Of a stretch of 64,000 bases of DNA, positions 18,771-26,813 are shown piece by piece (position 1 is the stretch's first letter; each line of letters opens with the position of its first letter). A program made the position numbers and the translations under genes. Origin of the DNA: Oceaniferula spumae (GTDB taxonomy: Bacteria; Verrucomicrobiota; Verrucomicrobiia; Verrucomicrobiales; Akkermansiaceae); assembly GCF_042849255.1 (NCBI RefSeq), contig NZ_AP026866.1:744001-808000 (forward strand). The letters are read 5' to 3'. A model generated the notes under the pieces. The model was not told the DNA's origin, did not search any database, and worked only from the letters and a program-made list of their open reading frames with translations.

Positions 18771-19958
18771 TTACAGCCCCTCGGGACTGATCACGACGGG
18801 TTTGGTAACATCGGAAGTGTCCTGGGGATGCTCGTTTTCTTGTGAAGACTTCGCATCCGAGGGTTTCTTCGCCTTAGCGGATTCCTTGATGATCCGACGT
18901 TCCTGCTCGTGATTGACTGTTTTGCCCTGGCTGATGGCGACACCAAGCCAGCGGAGTTCGTAGCTATTATCCATGGCTACCTTCACCATCATGGTTAACG
19001 GCACCGCAAGCAGCATTCCCACAGGCCCCCAAACAAAGCCCCAGAAGAGAACCGAAATAACAATCACCACGGTGGAGAGACCGAAGCGTCGACCTAACAA
19101 CGCGGGCTCCATGAAGTTCCCAAGGAAACCATTGATCACCAAGTAACCACAGGCCACCGCAATGGCGTGTCTAACATCGTGCATGAGAAGAGCCAGAATC
19201 ACCGGCGGGATACCCGCAATGATTGAGCCGACCGCTGGCACATAGTTCAACCCAAAGGCTAGAATTCCCCACAACAAAGGAAAGTCGATTCCCGCAGCCC
19301 AGCACAACAAACCCGCCAGTCCGCCAGTGGCAATGCTGATCATGGTTTTGATACCGAGATACTTTTGGATGTCACGAGTGGCACTGAGCATACGCTGAAG
19401 GTTGGGTCCTTTTGCCTCAACGATTGCCTCGAATCGGCGACTGAACAAACGCGCCTCACTCAGCATAAAGACCAGCAAGATGAGAACGATGAATGATATC
19501 TTAAGGGTATCAATCACACGACCAAGTAGGGATGCCACATTCTCCGTGAAGAAATCTCGGATTTTCTCAACAGTCAGAAATTTTTTGATGTCCTCTTGAG
19601 CCCCCTCGATTTGCCACTCCTCGAGCTGGGCTCCGGTATTCAATGCCACCTCATACATTTTATTTCCGTAGAGCTCGAGTTTACCACCTTCGGCCAAGTC
19701 ATTGATGAGCAAAGCCCCCACCACCATAATGCCAGAGAGGAAAGCGAACACAACCATCACGGTGATGAACACAGCCAGAAAACGAGGCACCTTGTGTTCA
19801 CGAAGCCAGTTGGTGATCGGGAAACTCACCGCGGCGATGAAAAAGGCGAGGAAGACCGGGATGAAAAACGTCTGTGCCAATTTCAAACCAGCCACTACCA
19901 ATACCGCCGAGGCTAGTAGCAGTAATACTTTGTAGGCTTCTACGGGTTTGGGTGTCAC
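18771..19958 (-). CDS. AI-2E family transporter (PerM/YdiK-like permease)
   Basis: Polytopic inner-membrane protein of the AI-2E exporter-like (UPF0118) superfamily; members export various small molecules or act as ion antiporters, so the name is not a function. Eight membrane segments can be drawn: two pairs at the N-terminus (KVLLLLASAVLVVAG..., VFITVMVVFAFLSG...), then the soluble loop, and the later set including the conserved GILAFGLNYVPAVGSIIAGIPPVILALL. The C-terminus is a charged tail rich in Lys and Ser. Start uncertain: a GTG at 19958 gives the usual N-terminus, while another GTG at 20033 would add 25 Arg/Ser-rich residues and overlap the divergent gene's upstream region. Confidence 0.85.
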   Translation of the reverse strand: MTPKPVEAYKVLLLLASAVLVVAGLKLAQTFFIPVFLAFFIAAVSFPITNWLREHKVPRFLAVFITVMVVFAFLSGIMVVGALLINDLAEGGKLELYGNKMYEVALNTGAQLEEWQIEGAQEDIKKFLTVEKIRDFFTENVASLLGRVIDTLKISFIVLILLVFMLSEARLFSRRFEAIVEAKGPNLQRMLSATRDIQKYLGIKTMISIATGGLAGLLCWAAGIDFPLLWGILAFGLNYVPAVGSIIAGIPPVILALLMHDVRHAIAVACGYLVINGFLGNFMEPALLGRRFGLSTVVIVISVLFWGFVWGPVGMLLAVPLTMMVKVAMDNSYELRWLGVAISQGKTVNHEQERRIIKESAKAKKPSDAKSSQENEHPQDTSDVTKPVVISPEGL

Positions 19959-20092
19959 AGTGGAGTTCGTTACGGGATGAAGGAAAATTGTTTGTGTTGA
20001 CCTAGGTCGAGAACAACGCCTTGCTAGGCGCACAGCAGCATACTCTTCCTGAGACGTGCAGGCAATGGAATCATTCGATTATTATTAAAAAA

Positions 20093-20767
20093 ATGCCCTC
20101 ACCTTCAACATTTCCAAAACTGAGTATTATTATACCAGTTCTTAATGAAGGCGTTGTGCTGCGTTCATGCCTGGAGAAGCTCCCCCTAACAGCTGATCCC
20201 TCATCAGAAATAGAGGTGATCATCAGCGATGGAGGAAGCCAAGATGACACCGTGGAAATCGCCAGAGATTTCCCTGTGACCATTATCTATTCGCCAGCTG
20301 GCCGAGCCGAACAGATGAACGCCGGTGCCAATGCGGCCAGAGGAAAGACACTGCTATTTCTACACGCAGACACCATCCTCCCCGCCTCCGGATGTGAGAG
20401 TGTCATCGCGAGTATCGAGTCCGGTTTTTCCATGGGCTGCTTCGACCGAAAATTCTCCGGTACCAGCAGTATCCTGAAAAAAACAAGCGTCTGGGCCGGG
20501 TGGCGAGTGCGGAAAGCTTTCTGGGCCTACGGAGATCAGGCCATGTTTATCCGGCACGATGTTTTTGTGCACGTTGGCGGTTTTAAACCTCTCCCCCGAT
20601 TCGAAGACCTCGATCTCGCGATCCGCGCCAAGCGACACGGAACATGGACTGTTTTGCCAGGCCCTGTAATCAGTGACGGCCGACGTTTCAAAAATGGCAC
20701 CCTACGGCGCGTGATTGGAGATTTTTTACTCACCGTCGGCTGGCTGACTGGAATTGTCAGGAAATGA
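20093..20767 (+). CDS. Family 2 glycosyltransferase, TIGR04283-like (arsenosugar type)
   Basis: GT-A glycosyltransferase of 224 residues. The N-terminal core reads LSIIIPVLNEG, EVIISDGGSQDDT, then SPAGRAEQMNAGANAARGKTL, and LLFLHADTILP (with the metal-binding H-A-D). The GRAxQMNAGA and LFLHADT strings match the family I know as TIGR04283, linked to arsenosugar biosynthesis. YGDQAMFIRHDVFVHVGGF and the E-D-L-D-L motif complete the domain. No membrane segment is clear. The ATG at 20093 follows an A-rich stretch; the frame extends to 20021 without family similarity. Its likely partner, the ArsS-like enzyme, is 16 kb away, so the assignment to that pathway is inference. Confidence 0.82.
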   Translation: MPSPSTFPKLSIIIPVLNEGVVLRSCLEKLPLTADPSSEIEVIISDGGSQDDTVEIARDFPVTIIYSPAGRAEQMNAGANAARGKTLLFLHADTILPASGCESVIASIESGFSMGCFDRKFSGTSSILKKTSVWAGWRVRKAFWAYGDQAMFIRHDVFVHVGGFKPLPRFEDLDLAIRAKRHGTWTVLPGPVISDGRRFKNGTLRRVIGDFLLTVGWLTGIVRK

Positions 20768-20837
20768 GCCTTTTAGATCCGAAGCTTGATGCAGCTGGGG
20801 CTTGCCAGTTTCACGAAAGCCCCCTAGCGTACTCGAT

Positions 20838-21338
20838 ATGAAATCCCACGAGGTTCTCAAAAAAGCTTTTGATAAAAGTAGCCCAAAGGCGATCGCCGCA
20901 GAACTCGGTGTCTCACTGTCACTGGTTTACAAATGGGCACAAGAGCAGTCGGAGGTCGGATCCGGCAGCCGGAATCCTCTGGACCGGGTGCTTGAAATCC
21001 ACAATCACACCCAAGACCACGGTCTGGTCGAGTGGCTCTGCGAGCAAAGTGGTGGCTACTTCGTGCGAAATCCAGAAAGTCACTGTGAGCAAGGATACGA
21101 GGTCCTCCCCGCTACGAATGAAATCGTCGGTCAGTTCTCAGGTCTCCTTACCCGAATTTCCCAAGCGGCATTGGATAACTCCATCACATCCGACGAAGCC
21201 GCCGAGATCCGCCAGTGCTGGGACAAGCTGAAAAGCTTTGCCGAAGGGTTCGTCCGCTGCTGTGAGGAAGGTGACTTCGAGCTTATGAAGGAAGAGGAAG
21301 AAGAAACAGATAGCAAACCTCGCTCCACACTCTACTAA
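20838..21338 (+). CDS. Helix-turn-helix protein resembling phage CII-type regulators
   Basis: Small cytoplasmic DNA-binding protein of 166 residues. A helix-turn-helix is visible at about 15-35: SPKAIAAELGVSLSLVYKWAQE. A linker rich in Gly/Ser follows, then a mainly helical part with two close aromatic/histidine stretches (EIHNHTQDHGLVEWLC, GGYFVRNPESH), and a very acidic tail (MKEEEEEETDS). The layout recalls the phage regulatory protein CII family of Gram-negative phages, but no phage gene lies nearby, so this may be a domesticated regulator. It sits just before pyrD with 25 bases between them. Function unknown. Confidence 0.72.
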   Translation: MKSHEVLKKAFDKSSPKAIAAELGVSLSLVYKWAQEQSEVGSGSRNPLDRVLEIHNHTQDHGLVEWLCEQSGGYFVRNPESHCEQGYEVLPATNEIVGQFSGLLTRISQAALDNSITSDEAAEIRQCWDKLKSFAEGFVRCCEEGDFELMKEEEEETDSKPRSTLY

Positions 21339-21363
21339 TTTCCCACCCGCTTTCGAATCTCAG

Positions 21364-22401
21364 ATGTCTCCCAGTCAGTACCGCTTCGCCCGCAATCTTC
21401 TCTTCCGTCTCGATGCCGAAAAGGCACACCACGTTTCACTCGACAGCCTTAGATGGCTGGAAAAACTTCATCTGTTAGGAACTCTCAGCGGTAAAGCTCC
21501 CCAAGCCCGACCCGTCGAATGCATGGGCATCACTTTTCCTAACTGCGTGGGACTCGCTGCCGGCTTGGACAAGGAGGGCAACTGTATCGATGCTCTCGGT
21601 CGACTAGGATTCGGCTCGGTGGAAATAGGAACGATCACTCCGAAACCCCAAGAAGGAAATCCTCAGCCCCGCCTGTTCCGTATCGTCAACAAAGAGGCGA
21701 TCATTAATCGCATGGGTTTCAATAACCCGGGTATCGACACCGGAGTGGCCAACGTAGCGGCTTCCCACAGCTTTCGCAAACAAGGCGGCGTGGTTGGTTT
21801 CAACATTGGTAAAAACAAGGTGACCCCTAACGAAAATGCCGTGGACGACTACCTCGCCTGTCTTCGTGGCGCATGGGACGTGGCCGACTACATCACAGTC
21901 AACCTATCCTCTCCTAACACCCCTGGTCTTCGCGACCTTCAAGCAGCTGATGAGACAGCTAAATTGTTAGGAACCCTCAAACAAGAACAAGAAAAACTTG
22001 CCCTTTCCAGTGGGCGGAGAGTTCCCATCGCATTGAAAGTCGCACCCGATCTTGAGCCTCAACACATCGCGGATCTGGCTAAGGTCTTTCTCGACGGTGG
22101 ACTCGATGGACTGATTGCCACCAACACCACCATCAGTCGGGCTGAAGTGGCTGGTTGTGATTACGAATCCCAAGCTGGCGGGCTATCAGGCGCGCCTCTG
22201 ACACCGCGTGCGACCGATGTGATAGCAGACTTCTACAGTCACTTGGGCGACAAAGTCCCGATCATCGGTGTAGGTGGCATCATGACCGCCGAAGACGCAC
22301 AGGCGAAACTGAAAGCGGGCGCCAAACTGGTGCAACTATACACCGGTTTCATCTATCACGGCCCTCCGCTTGTTAGGGCGATCTTGAAGAAGATTGGGTA
22401 A
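21364..22401 (+). CDS. pyrD: Quinone-dependent dihydroorotate dehydrogenase (class 2)
   Basis: Oxidises dihydroorotate to orotate in pyrimidine synthesis and passes electrons to the membrane quinone pool. The 345-residue length and N-terminal helix RFARNLLFRLDAEKAHHVSLDSL mark class 2 (membrane-associated) enzymes. FMN-site and catalytic motifs are present: GLAAGLDKEGNCIDAL, FGSVEIGTITPKPQEGNPQPRLFR (split here by family knowledge), INRMGFNN, the base serine in NLSSPNTPGLRDLQ, and the C-terminal IIGVGGIMTAEDAQAKLKAGA plus LVQLYTGFIY. The ATG at 21364 is the only sensible start. Confidence 0.96.
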   Translation: MSPSQYRFARNLLFRLDAEKAHHVSLDSLRWLEKLHLLGTLSGKAPQARPVECMGITFPNCVGLAAGLDKEGNCIDALGRLGFGSVEIGTITPKPQEGNPQPRLFRIVNKEAIINRMGFNNPGIDTGVANVAASHSFRKQGGVVGFNIGKNKVTPNENAVDDYLACLRGAWDVADYITVNLSSPNTPGLRDLQAADETAKLLGTLKQEQEKLALSSGRRVPIALKVAPDLEPQHIADLAKVFLDGGLDGLIATNTTISRAEVAGCDYESQAGGLSGAPLTPRATDVIADFYSHLGDKVPIIGVGGIMTAEDAQAKLKAGAKLVQLYTGFIYHGPPLVRAILKKIG

Positions 22402-22715
22402 GGCATCGCTATTCATTCACTAAAATGGAAAATGGAGCCTCCTAGTTATTGTCTAGTGTGTGATTCTCCATACCTATTGCCCCATAAATAGAGCACACCG
22501 AAGCGAAAACATGCCGAGTTGAAAACACAAGAAGCGGATACAGTATGTTTACCAAGTGTGATCCATGTTAAACATCCCAGTAGAACGTGACCGCATAATC
22601 CTATTATATTTATATAATAAACACAGCCTACTCATAATTGATCTTGCCTTGCTCTGGGCTCACAAATTAAATTCTATTTAGTAGATCACGCTATGAACAC
22701 TCGGTTTAAAATATC
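22402..22715. other. AT-rich intergenic region before PEP-CTERM gene
   Basis: This 314-base stretch is clearly richer in A and T than its neighbours, especially at 22600-22715 (TATTATATTTATATAATAAA). It probably holds the promoter of the PEP-CTERM gene. No open frame with coding character, hairpin terminator or repeat was seen. Confidence 0.5.
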
Positions 22716-23366
22716 ATGAAACATCAATTAAGAAAACAATGCGCTATCGCTTCTGTCAGTGTCATTGTGGGACTTGCAGCCATGGCCAATGGGGCAACGA
22801 TTGTAAATGGCGGTTTGAATTTATTGAATCCAGATGCGGGAACTACCGTATCAGTATTGGGAGGTAATAGCTATAATGGTTGGACGAACGATGGAGGTGT
22901 CGATATCGAGTTTGTCGGTATTCAATCGGGGATTAGCCCAAGCGACGAAGGAAATGGTTTCATCGATTTGAATGGAGTTTCAGGAGCTGGGCGGCTATCT
23001 CAGACGATTGCTACGTCGATTGGGCAGCAATACCGAATTGATTTTGCTCTGAGTGGAAATGCAGGCAGTGGAAACAGACTGGGAGATAAACCAATGTCTT
23101 TTCTTTGGAATAATTCAGTTGTAGATAGCTTTGTCCACACCCATTTGCCCTCAGACACGAATGCCAATATTCGCTGGGAAAACCAGTCCGTGTTTGTGAC
23201 TGGAACAGGTTCAGACACACTGACTTTTCAAAGCACTGGTGGAACATCTGATGCTGGTGCATTCATTGACGATGTCGTCATCACTTTAGTTCCTGAGCCC
23301 TCTTCCTCATTGCTTATAGGCATTAGTGCTCTGAGTTTGATTTTGCGCCGTCGTAGAACCAAATGA
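22716..23366 (+). CDS. PEP-CTERM sorting domain protein with a DUF642/jelly-roll-like body
   Basis: Exported protein of 216 residues. A signal peptide (about 1-27, ending ANGA) is followed by a single beta-rich domain starting IVNGGLNLLNP and containing GWTND, FIDLNGVSGAGRLSQTI and GAFIDDVVITL, the pattern of galactose-binding-like DUF642 domains that bind carbohydrate. The C-terminus is a classical PEP-CTERM signal: VPEPSS, a hydrophobic helix and RRRRTK. Such proteins are processed by exosortase and placed on the surface or in the extracellular matrix. No exosortase gene is in the window. The gene has noticeably lower GC than its neighbours. Confidence 0.88.
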   Translation: MKHQLRKQCAIASVSVIVGLAAMANGATIVNGGLNLLNPDAGTTVSVLGGNSYNGWTNDGGVDIEFVGIQSGISPSDEGNGFIDLNGVSGAGRLSQTIATSIGQQYRIDFALSGNAGSGNRLGDKPMSFLWNNSVVDSFVHTHLPSDTNANIRWENQSVFVTGTGSDTLTFQSTGGTSDAGAFIDDVVITLVPEPSSSLLIGISALSLILRRRRTK

Positions 23367-23463
23367 AAAGAACATAACGCTACATCCCCATAACATTCAG
23401 CGATGTATTAGCATTCTGACGGAACTCCTGCCTGACGGTTTCTGGCAGATTCTTCTCTCAAGC

Positions 23464-24630
23464 TCATTTCGTCAGAACCTTCCCTGCTGCTCTTGAGACT
23501 AGGCATTGCTGAATACGTTTTTCGAGTTCGATTCGGAACGGCTTGATATCTTTGCCTCTCGTTTGAGTCAACATGATGCCGATGATGTCGTGTTTGAAAT
23601 CGATCCAGCAATTCGTACCTGAAGACCCAGAATGCCCGACGACAAGGACCTTACCGTTAGTGTCTTTTTTACGGATAAAGAGGCCACCTTGCGCGTTGGA
23701 ACTCCGAGGGGCTTTAGTGAGCATTTTGGCCATAACTTCGGGTTTAAGAAACACCCCTCCTTCATGTTTACCATCGTTCCGTATCATCAGTAACCACTTT
23801 GCGAGATCCGGAGCCGTCGATATGATGGTGCCCCCAGATGAACTATAATCACCCTGTTTGGGCATGTAACGTTTCCGAGAAACCTGAAGCGTTTTATCTT
23901 TGCCTAGGTAATAGCGAGTGGGCATTTGACCGATGGATTTAACACTTTCGGCATCACGATAAAACGTCTGAGTCATGCCGAGCGGTTTCGCAACCTCAGC
24001 CACGAAAAGCGCGTTGCGTGACTGCCTGGAAGTCACCTCTAGAACGCGAGCAGCCACGTCTGTGCCGATGCCACTGTATGCGTAACGTGTGCCAGGCGGG
24101 GCATAGAAGGGAAATTCGAGGGCGTAGTGATACACGACCGCAGGCAGCTTTTTTCCCTTGGTAAAGTCCGAGAACCAAGGGCGACCACCAGGTGCTTCAG
24201 CTGGCCTGAGCCCCGAGGTATGAGAAAGCAGCTCGATCATACTTGGTGATCGTTGAAGCTTGGCTCCAGACACGAGCTTCGCATTCTCAAATTCTGGCAG
24301 ATACGTTGAAACTGGTTCGGATAGGTCCAACTTACCTTTTTGGGTGAGTCGGAATGCCGCCGTCCCAAGCAGAGGTTTACTGATCGAGGCGACCACCACA
24401 GGTGTATTGACTTGGAAGGCGGTTTTGGACTTTCGGTCAGCAAAACCGAAACCTTCCGCGAAGACCACCTTGCCGCCATGCAGCACCAGCACAGATCCAC
24501 CCGCCACTTTTCCTTCAGCGACAACTCGCTTTAGCAATCCACGAACAGGCGTAAAATCGGGTTCAGCAGCCGAGGCCGAAAAGCTAGCAAGCCAGCCGAC
24601 CAAAACAGCCACGTTGATCATCATTTTCAT
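23464..24630 (-). CDS. Serine hydrolase, beta-lactamase class C / esterase fold
   Basis: Periplasmic or secreted serine hydrolase of the penicillin-binding-protein-like family (Pfam Beta-lactamase). The signal peptide ends near Ala22. The nucleophile motif S-x-x-K is SISK at 82-85, the Tyr motif is YAYSG, which replaces the Y-x-N of true class C enzymes, and the third motif is HSGSSG, which replaces K-T-G. These replacements point to an esterase or peptidase more than to an antibiotic-degrading enzyme. Length 388 residues, start at the ATG with a normal signal peptide. Confidence 0.87.
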   Translation of the reverse strand: MKMMINVAVLVGWLASFSASAAEPDFTPVRGLLKRVVAEGKVAGGSVLVLHGGKVVFAEGFGFADRKSKTAFQVNTPVVVASISKPLLGTAAFRLTQKGKLDLSEPVSTYLPEFENAKLVSGAKLQRSPSMIELLSHTSGLRPAEAPGGRPWFSDFTKGKKLPAVVYHYALEFPFYAPPGTRYAYSGIGTDVAARVLEVTSRQSRNALFVAEVAKPLGMTQTFYRDAESVKSIGQMPTRYYLGKDKTLQVSRKRYMPKQGDYSSSGGTIISTAPDLAKWLLMIRNDGKHEGGVFLKPEVMAKMLTKAPRSSNAQGGLFIRKKDTNGKVLVVGHSGSSGTNCWIDFKHDIIGIMLTQTRGKDIKPFRIELEKRIQQCLVSRAAGKVLTK

Positions 24631-24666
24631 ATTATTGCGTGGCTGGCGTGGATCATTGTCAGGAGT

Positions 24667-24930
24667 TTAAAATCTGGAACTCACCCCCACTGACATCTCG
24701 CCACTGAATCGAGTGTCTTTTTTACGGTTGCCCCCCCGCTCTTCCCAACCATGCAAGGCACGGCGTTCGATACCTTGTGAATCTGACGAGTAATATCGTG
24801 GGTTTGAAATATCACTCGCGATCGTGGCTCCATCATTCGGATCGTGCATATGCCAATCGTTTGGATTCTGAGCACATGAGGCAAAGCCCAATACGGTAAG
24901 CAAAGATAGGAGAAAGGAAGCACACTTCAT
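24667..24930 (-). CDS. Small lipoprotein of unknown function
   Basis: An 87-residue protein with a lipoprotein signal (LGFASC, Cys19) followed by a short polar chain rich in Asn, Asp, Arg and Gly, including NPNDWHMHDPNDG, in which His/Met/Asp cluster. No domain was recognised. It ends 36 bases before the serine hydrolase start and could be cotranscribed with it; a strong terminator upstream (25009-25047) separates it from the outer-membrane protein gene. Confidence 0.6.
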   Translation of the reverse strand: MKCASFLLSLLTVLGFASCAQNPNDWHMHDPNDGATIASDISNPRYYSSDSQGIERRALHGWEERGGNRKKDTRFSGEMSVGVSSRF

Positions 24931-25008
24931 AACGAGCTAAATATCCCTGCGATGCGGGTATGGCGCAAGGGTGAATCTTGTGGTGACGCTGAGAGGTTAC
25001 AACCCTCC

Positions 25009-25047
25009 CAAAAAAAAGCGGCCCCTCCCGAACAACGAGAAGAGCCG
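25009..25047 (-). terminator. Rho-independent terminator after the Met/His-rich outer-membrane gene
   Basis: On the minus strand CGGCTCTTCTCG and CGGGAGGGGCCG form a 12-base stem (with several G-U pairs) around the loop TTGTT, directly followed by TTTTTTTT. It lies about 20 bases past the stop of the gene at 25069-26130. Confidence 0.85.
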
Positions 25048-25068
25048 TCTGAAACTAGTAGCAATCTG

Positions 25069-26130
25069 CTAGAATGCCTTCTGCCAGCCAAGTGTGAAGG
25101 TGTAGTCACGGTCCATGCCGACACCATTCGCATCTTGGTAGACGGGAACCAACACCTCAGCAGCAAGACGGTGACCTTTCAGGAATCCTTGCTGAAACTG
25201 CAAGTTCACTCCGAGTCCGGCCTCGATCACATGGCCGCCGTAGTTCTCTTGGAAATGAGGCGGAGCGCTGTGGTTATGGCCACCATCGTAGTGACCATCG
25301 ATGGCGTCTTGATAGATATAGTTTAGTCTGGCCGAAATGGAAACCGATTGAGTCAGCTGACGAGCCAACCAAGTGGTTACGTTTGCAGAGTCACCATAAG
25401 CAAAACCACTATCGTTGGTTTCCTCTAGCGCTACTCGACCAGTTGCCTGGGCACCCCATGACCAATGGTCAGATTGACCAAGGTAAGTCAGTCCGAAAAC
25501 AGCATCCCAAGTGCCGCTTCCCAGTTGCATGCCATAGGGCTGATAGACTCCCGCGTCTTTTTCATCCACCTTAGCAGTTGGCAGTACCACTCCGAGGTTA
25601 AGATGGATGCGGTGGTTAGCCTGCTCATAAACTTTCAGCAGTGCCCCCACAGAAACATCACCGATGCCCTCACTGGAGTGACTATGTGATCCGCCCATGT
25701 GCATCATGTGGCCACCCATCGCATGCGGGTTCATTTCCATGGTCATGTCCTTACGCACATAGTTGGCCATCGCCATCAGCGTGAGACGATCGGACGGAGC
25801 ATACATCAGCCCGAACATGTGCATTTCCATGTCCATGTCAGTAGCTGCAGAGCCAAAGCCACGATTGAAAACATCCTGAGTAGAAAGGCTGTCGGTGCCA
25901 GCGCGGTGACCATCCATGTGCATGAACATGTAGCGGTAGGACAGCATCCACTCGCCAGCGTCATGGGTGTGGTCGGCCATCACTCCAATGGGCGCGTGGG
26001 CGTCTACACGGTGGGTATCGAATCCTCCGCTGGACGGAGCTGCTGACATTGGGATTTCTCCTGCAGTGAGCAGGCTGGAGTTCAGTCCAAAGGCTGTGCC
26101 GAGGACCATCAATTTGTTAATAGAATTCAT
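25069..26130 (-). CDS. Met/His-rich outer-membrane beta-barrel protein, possibly copper-linked
   Basis: Exported protein of 353 residues (signal about 1-24) with alternating beta-strand character and a C-terminal phenylalanine (GWQKAF), as expected of an outer-membrane barrel of the 'MetA-pathway/transporter' type. The unusual feature is the density of methionine and histidine in the first half: YRYMFMHMDGHRAG, DMDMEMHMFGLMYAPSDRLTLMAM and MGGHMMHMGGSHSHSS, and later GHYDGGHNHSAPPHF. Such side chains bind Cu(I)/Cu(II) or Ag. I recall similar proteins with the string MHMLGLMYAPSDRLTLM near copper genes, but function is not established. The gene at 26271, with a CxxC and His-rich tail, lies just upstream in the same direction. 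Confidence 0.75.
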   Translation of the reverse strand: MNSINKLMVLGTAFGLNSSLLTAGEIPMSAAPSSGGFDTHRVDAHAPIGVMADHTHDAGEWMLSYRYMFMHMDGHRAGTDSLSTQDVFNRGFGSAATDMDMEMHMFGLMYAPSDRLTLMAMANYVRKDMTMEMNPHAMGGHMMHMGGSHSHSSEGIGDVSVGALLKVYEQANHRIHLNLGVVLPTAKVDEKDAGVYQPYGMQLGSGTWDAVFGLTYLGQSDHWSWGAQATGRVALEETNDSGFAYGDSANVTTWLARQLTQSVSISARLNYIYQDAIDGHYDGGHNHSAPPHFQENYGGHVIEAGLGVNLQFQQGFLKGHRLAAEVLVPVYQDANGVGMDRDYTFTLGWQKAF

Positions 26131-26270
26131 TTAATAAGTTTTTTGTTAGTTACTTCTCCGTATCTGAGACTCGCGCACGGAGCACACGCGAATTGTCCAG
26201 CCACCTCCTTGGGTGACATCGGTCATCGTGTCTTTATGAGCGGCTAACAAGCTGCCGCGAAGCGATGGGA

Positions 26271-26714
26271 CTAAACAAAAAACTCCGGGGGCGGAGTGGA
26301 AGGCGCGAGCGCAAGACGGTCGGGCACTATTTCATTTCCTGCCGACCGCCAAACTCGCGAATCGGAGGATGAAAAACTTCTGGCCTTAAACAAATCATGA
26401 CCATGATGAACGGCGTAAACCTTGACCGTTTCAACGCGGTCTTTTCCAGGCGTATTTTCATGACTTGGTTCAGATTTCTGCTGCATCTCCTGAGCGGCGC
26501 GGCAGAATTCACAGGCTGGAGCTTCGGTCACGGCTTCGACTATTTTATCCATCCCGCCAGCCTTTAGGGCCATGTCATACCAGCCGTAGGTCTGAATCAA
26601 CATCGGCACCAGCCCGCTTACGAGAATGGCCAGGAACAGGATAAAGCCGACACGAATACCTTCAGCCAACATGCGGCTGAGGCGACTCGTAGACCCTGTC
26701 AATAAGGCAGCCAT
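26271..26714 (-). CDS. Small membrane protein with CxxC and histidine-rich tail, unknown function
   Basis: Protein of 147 residues. A hydrophobic segment (about 20-40, GFILFLAILVSGLVPMLIQ) is followed by PACEFC (a C-x-x-C pair) and the tract VYAVHHGHDLF, so a soluble metal-binding tail is plausible. The remaining part is polar. No family was recognised. It is 140 bases upstream of the Met/His-rich outer-membrane gene in the same direction, which suggests a joint role, possibly in metal handling. Start at the ATG at 26714; an internal methionine 14 codons later would also keep the membrane segment. Coding status is likely but not certain. Confidence 0.6.
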   Translation of the reverse strand: MAALLTGSTSRLSRMLAEGIRVGFILFLAILVSGLVPMLIQTYGWYDMALKAGGMDKIVEAVTEAPACEFCRAAQEMQQKSEPSHENTPGKDRVETVKVYAVHHGHDLFKARSFSSSDSRVWRSAGNEIVPDRLALAPSTPPPEFFV

Positions 26715-26813
26715 TCCAGTTGCAGGGGGCAATAGTGTCTGAGCTAACCAAGGTCAACGTATTTCAGATTAATGTTTTGGCATTCACGATGTTGGCACGA
26801 TTGGCCCCACCGA

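Noticed and set aside
25699..26046. Histidine-rich plus-strand frame
   Set aside because: It is the antisense of the Met-rich barrel gene: methionine codons ATG read as CAT (His) on the other strand, which explains the composition.
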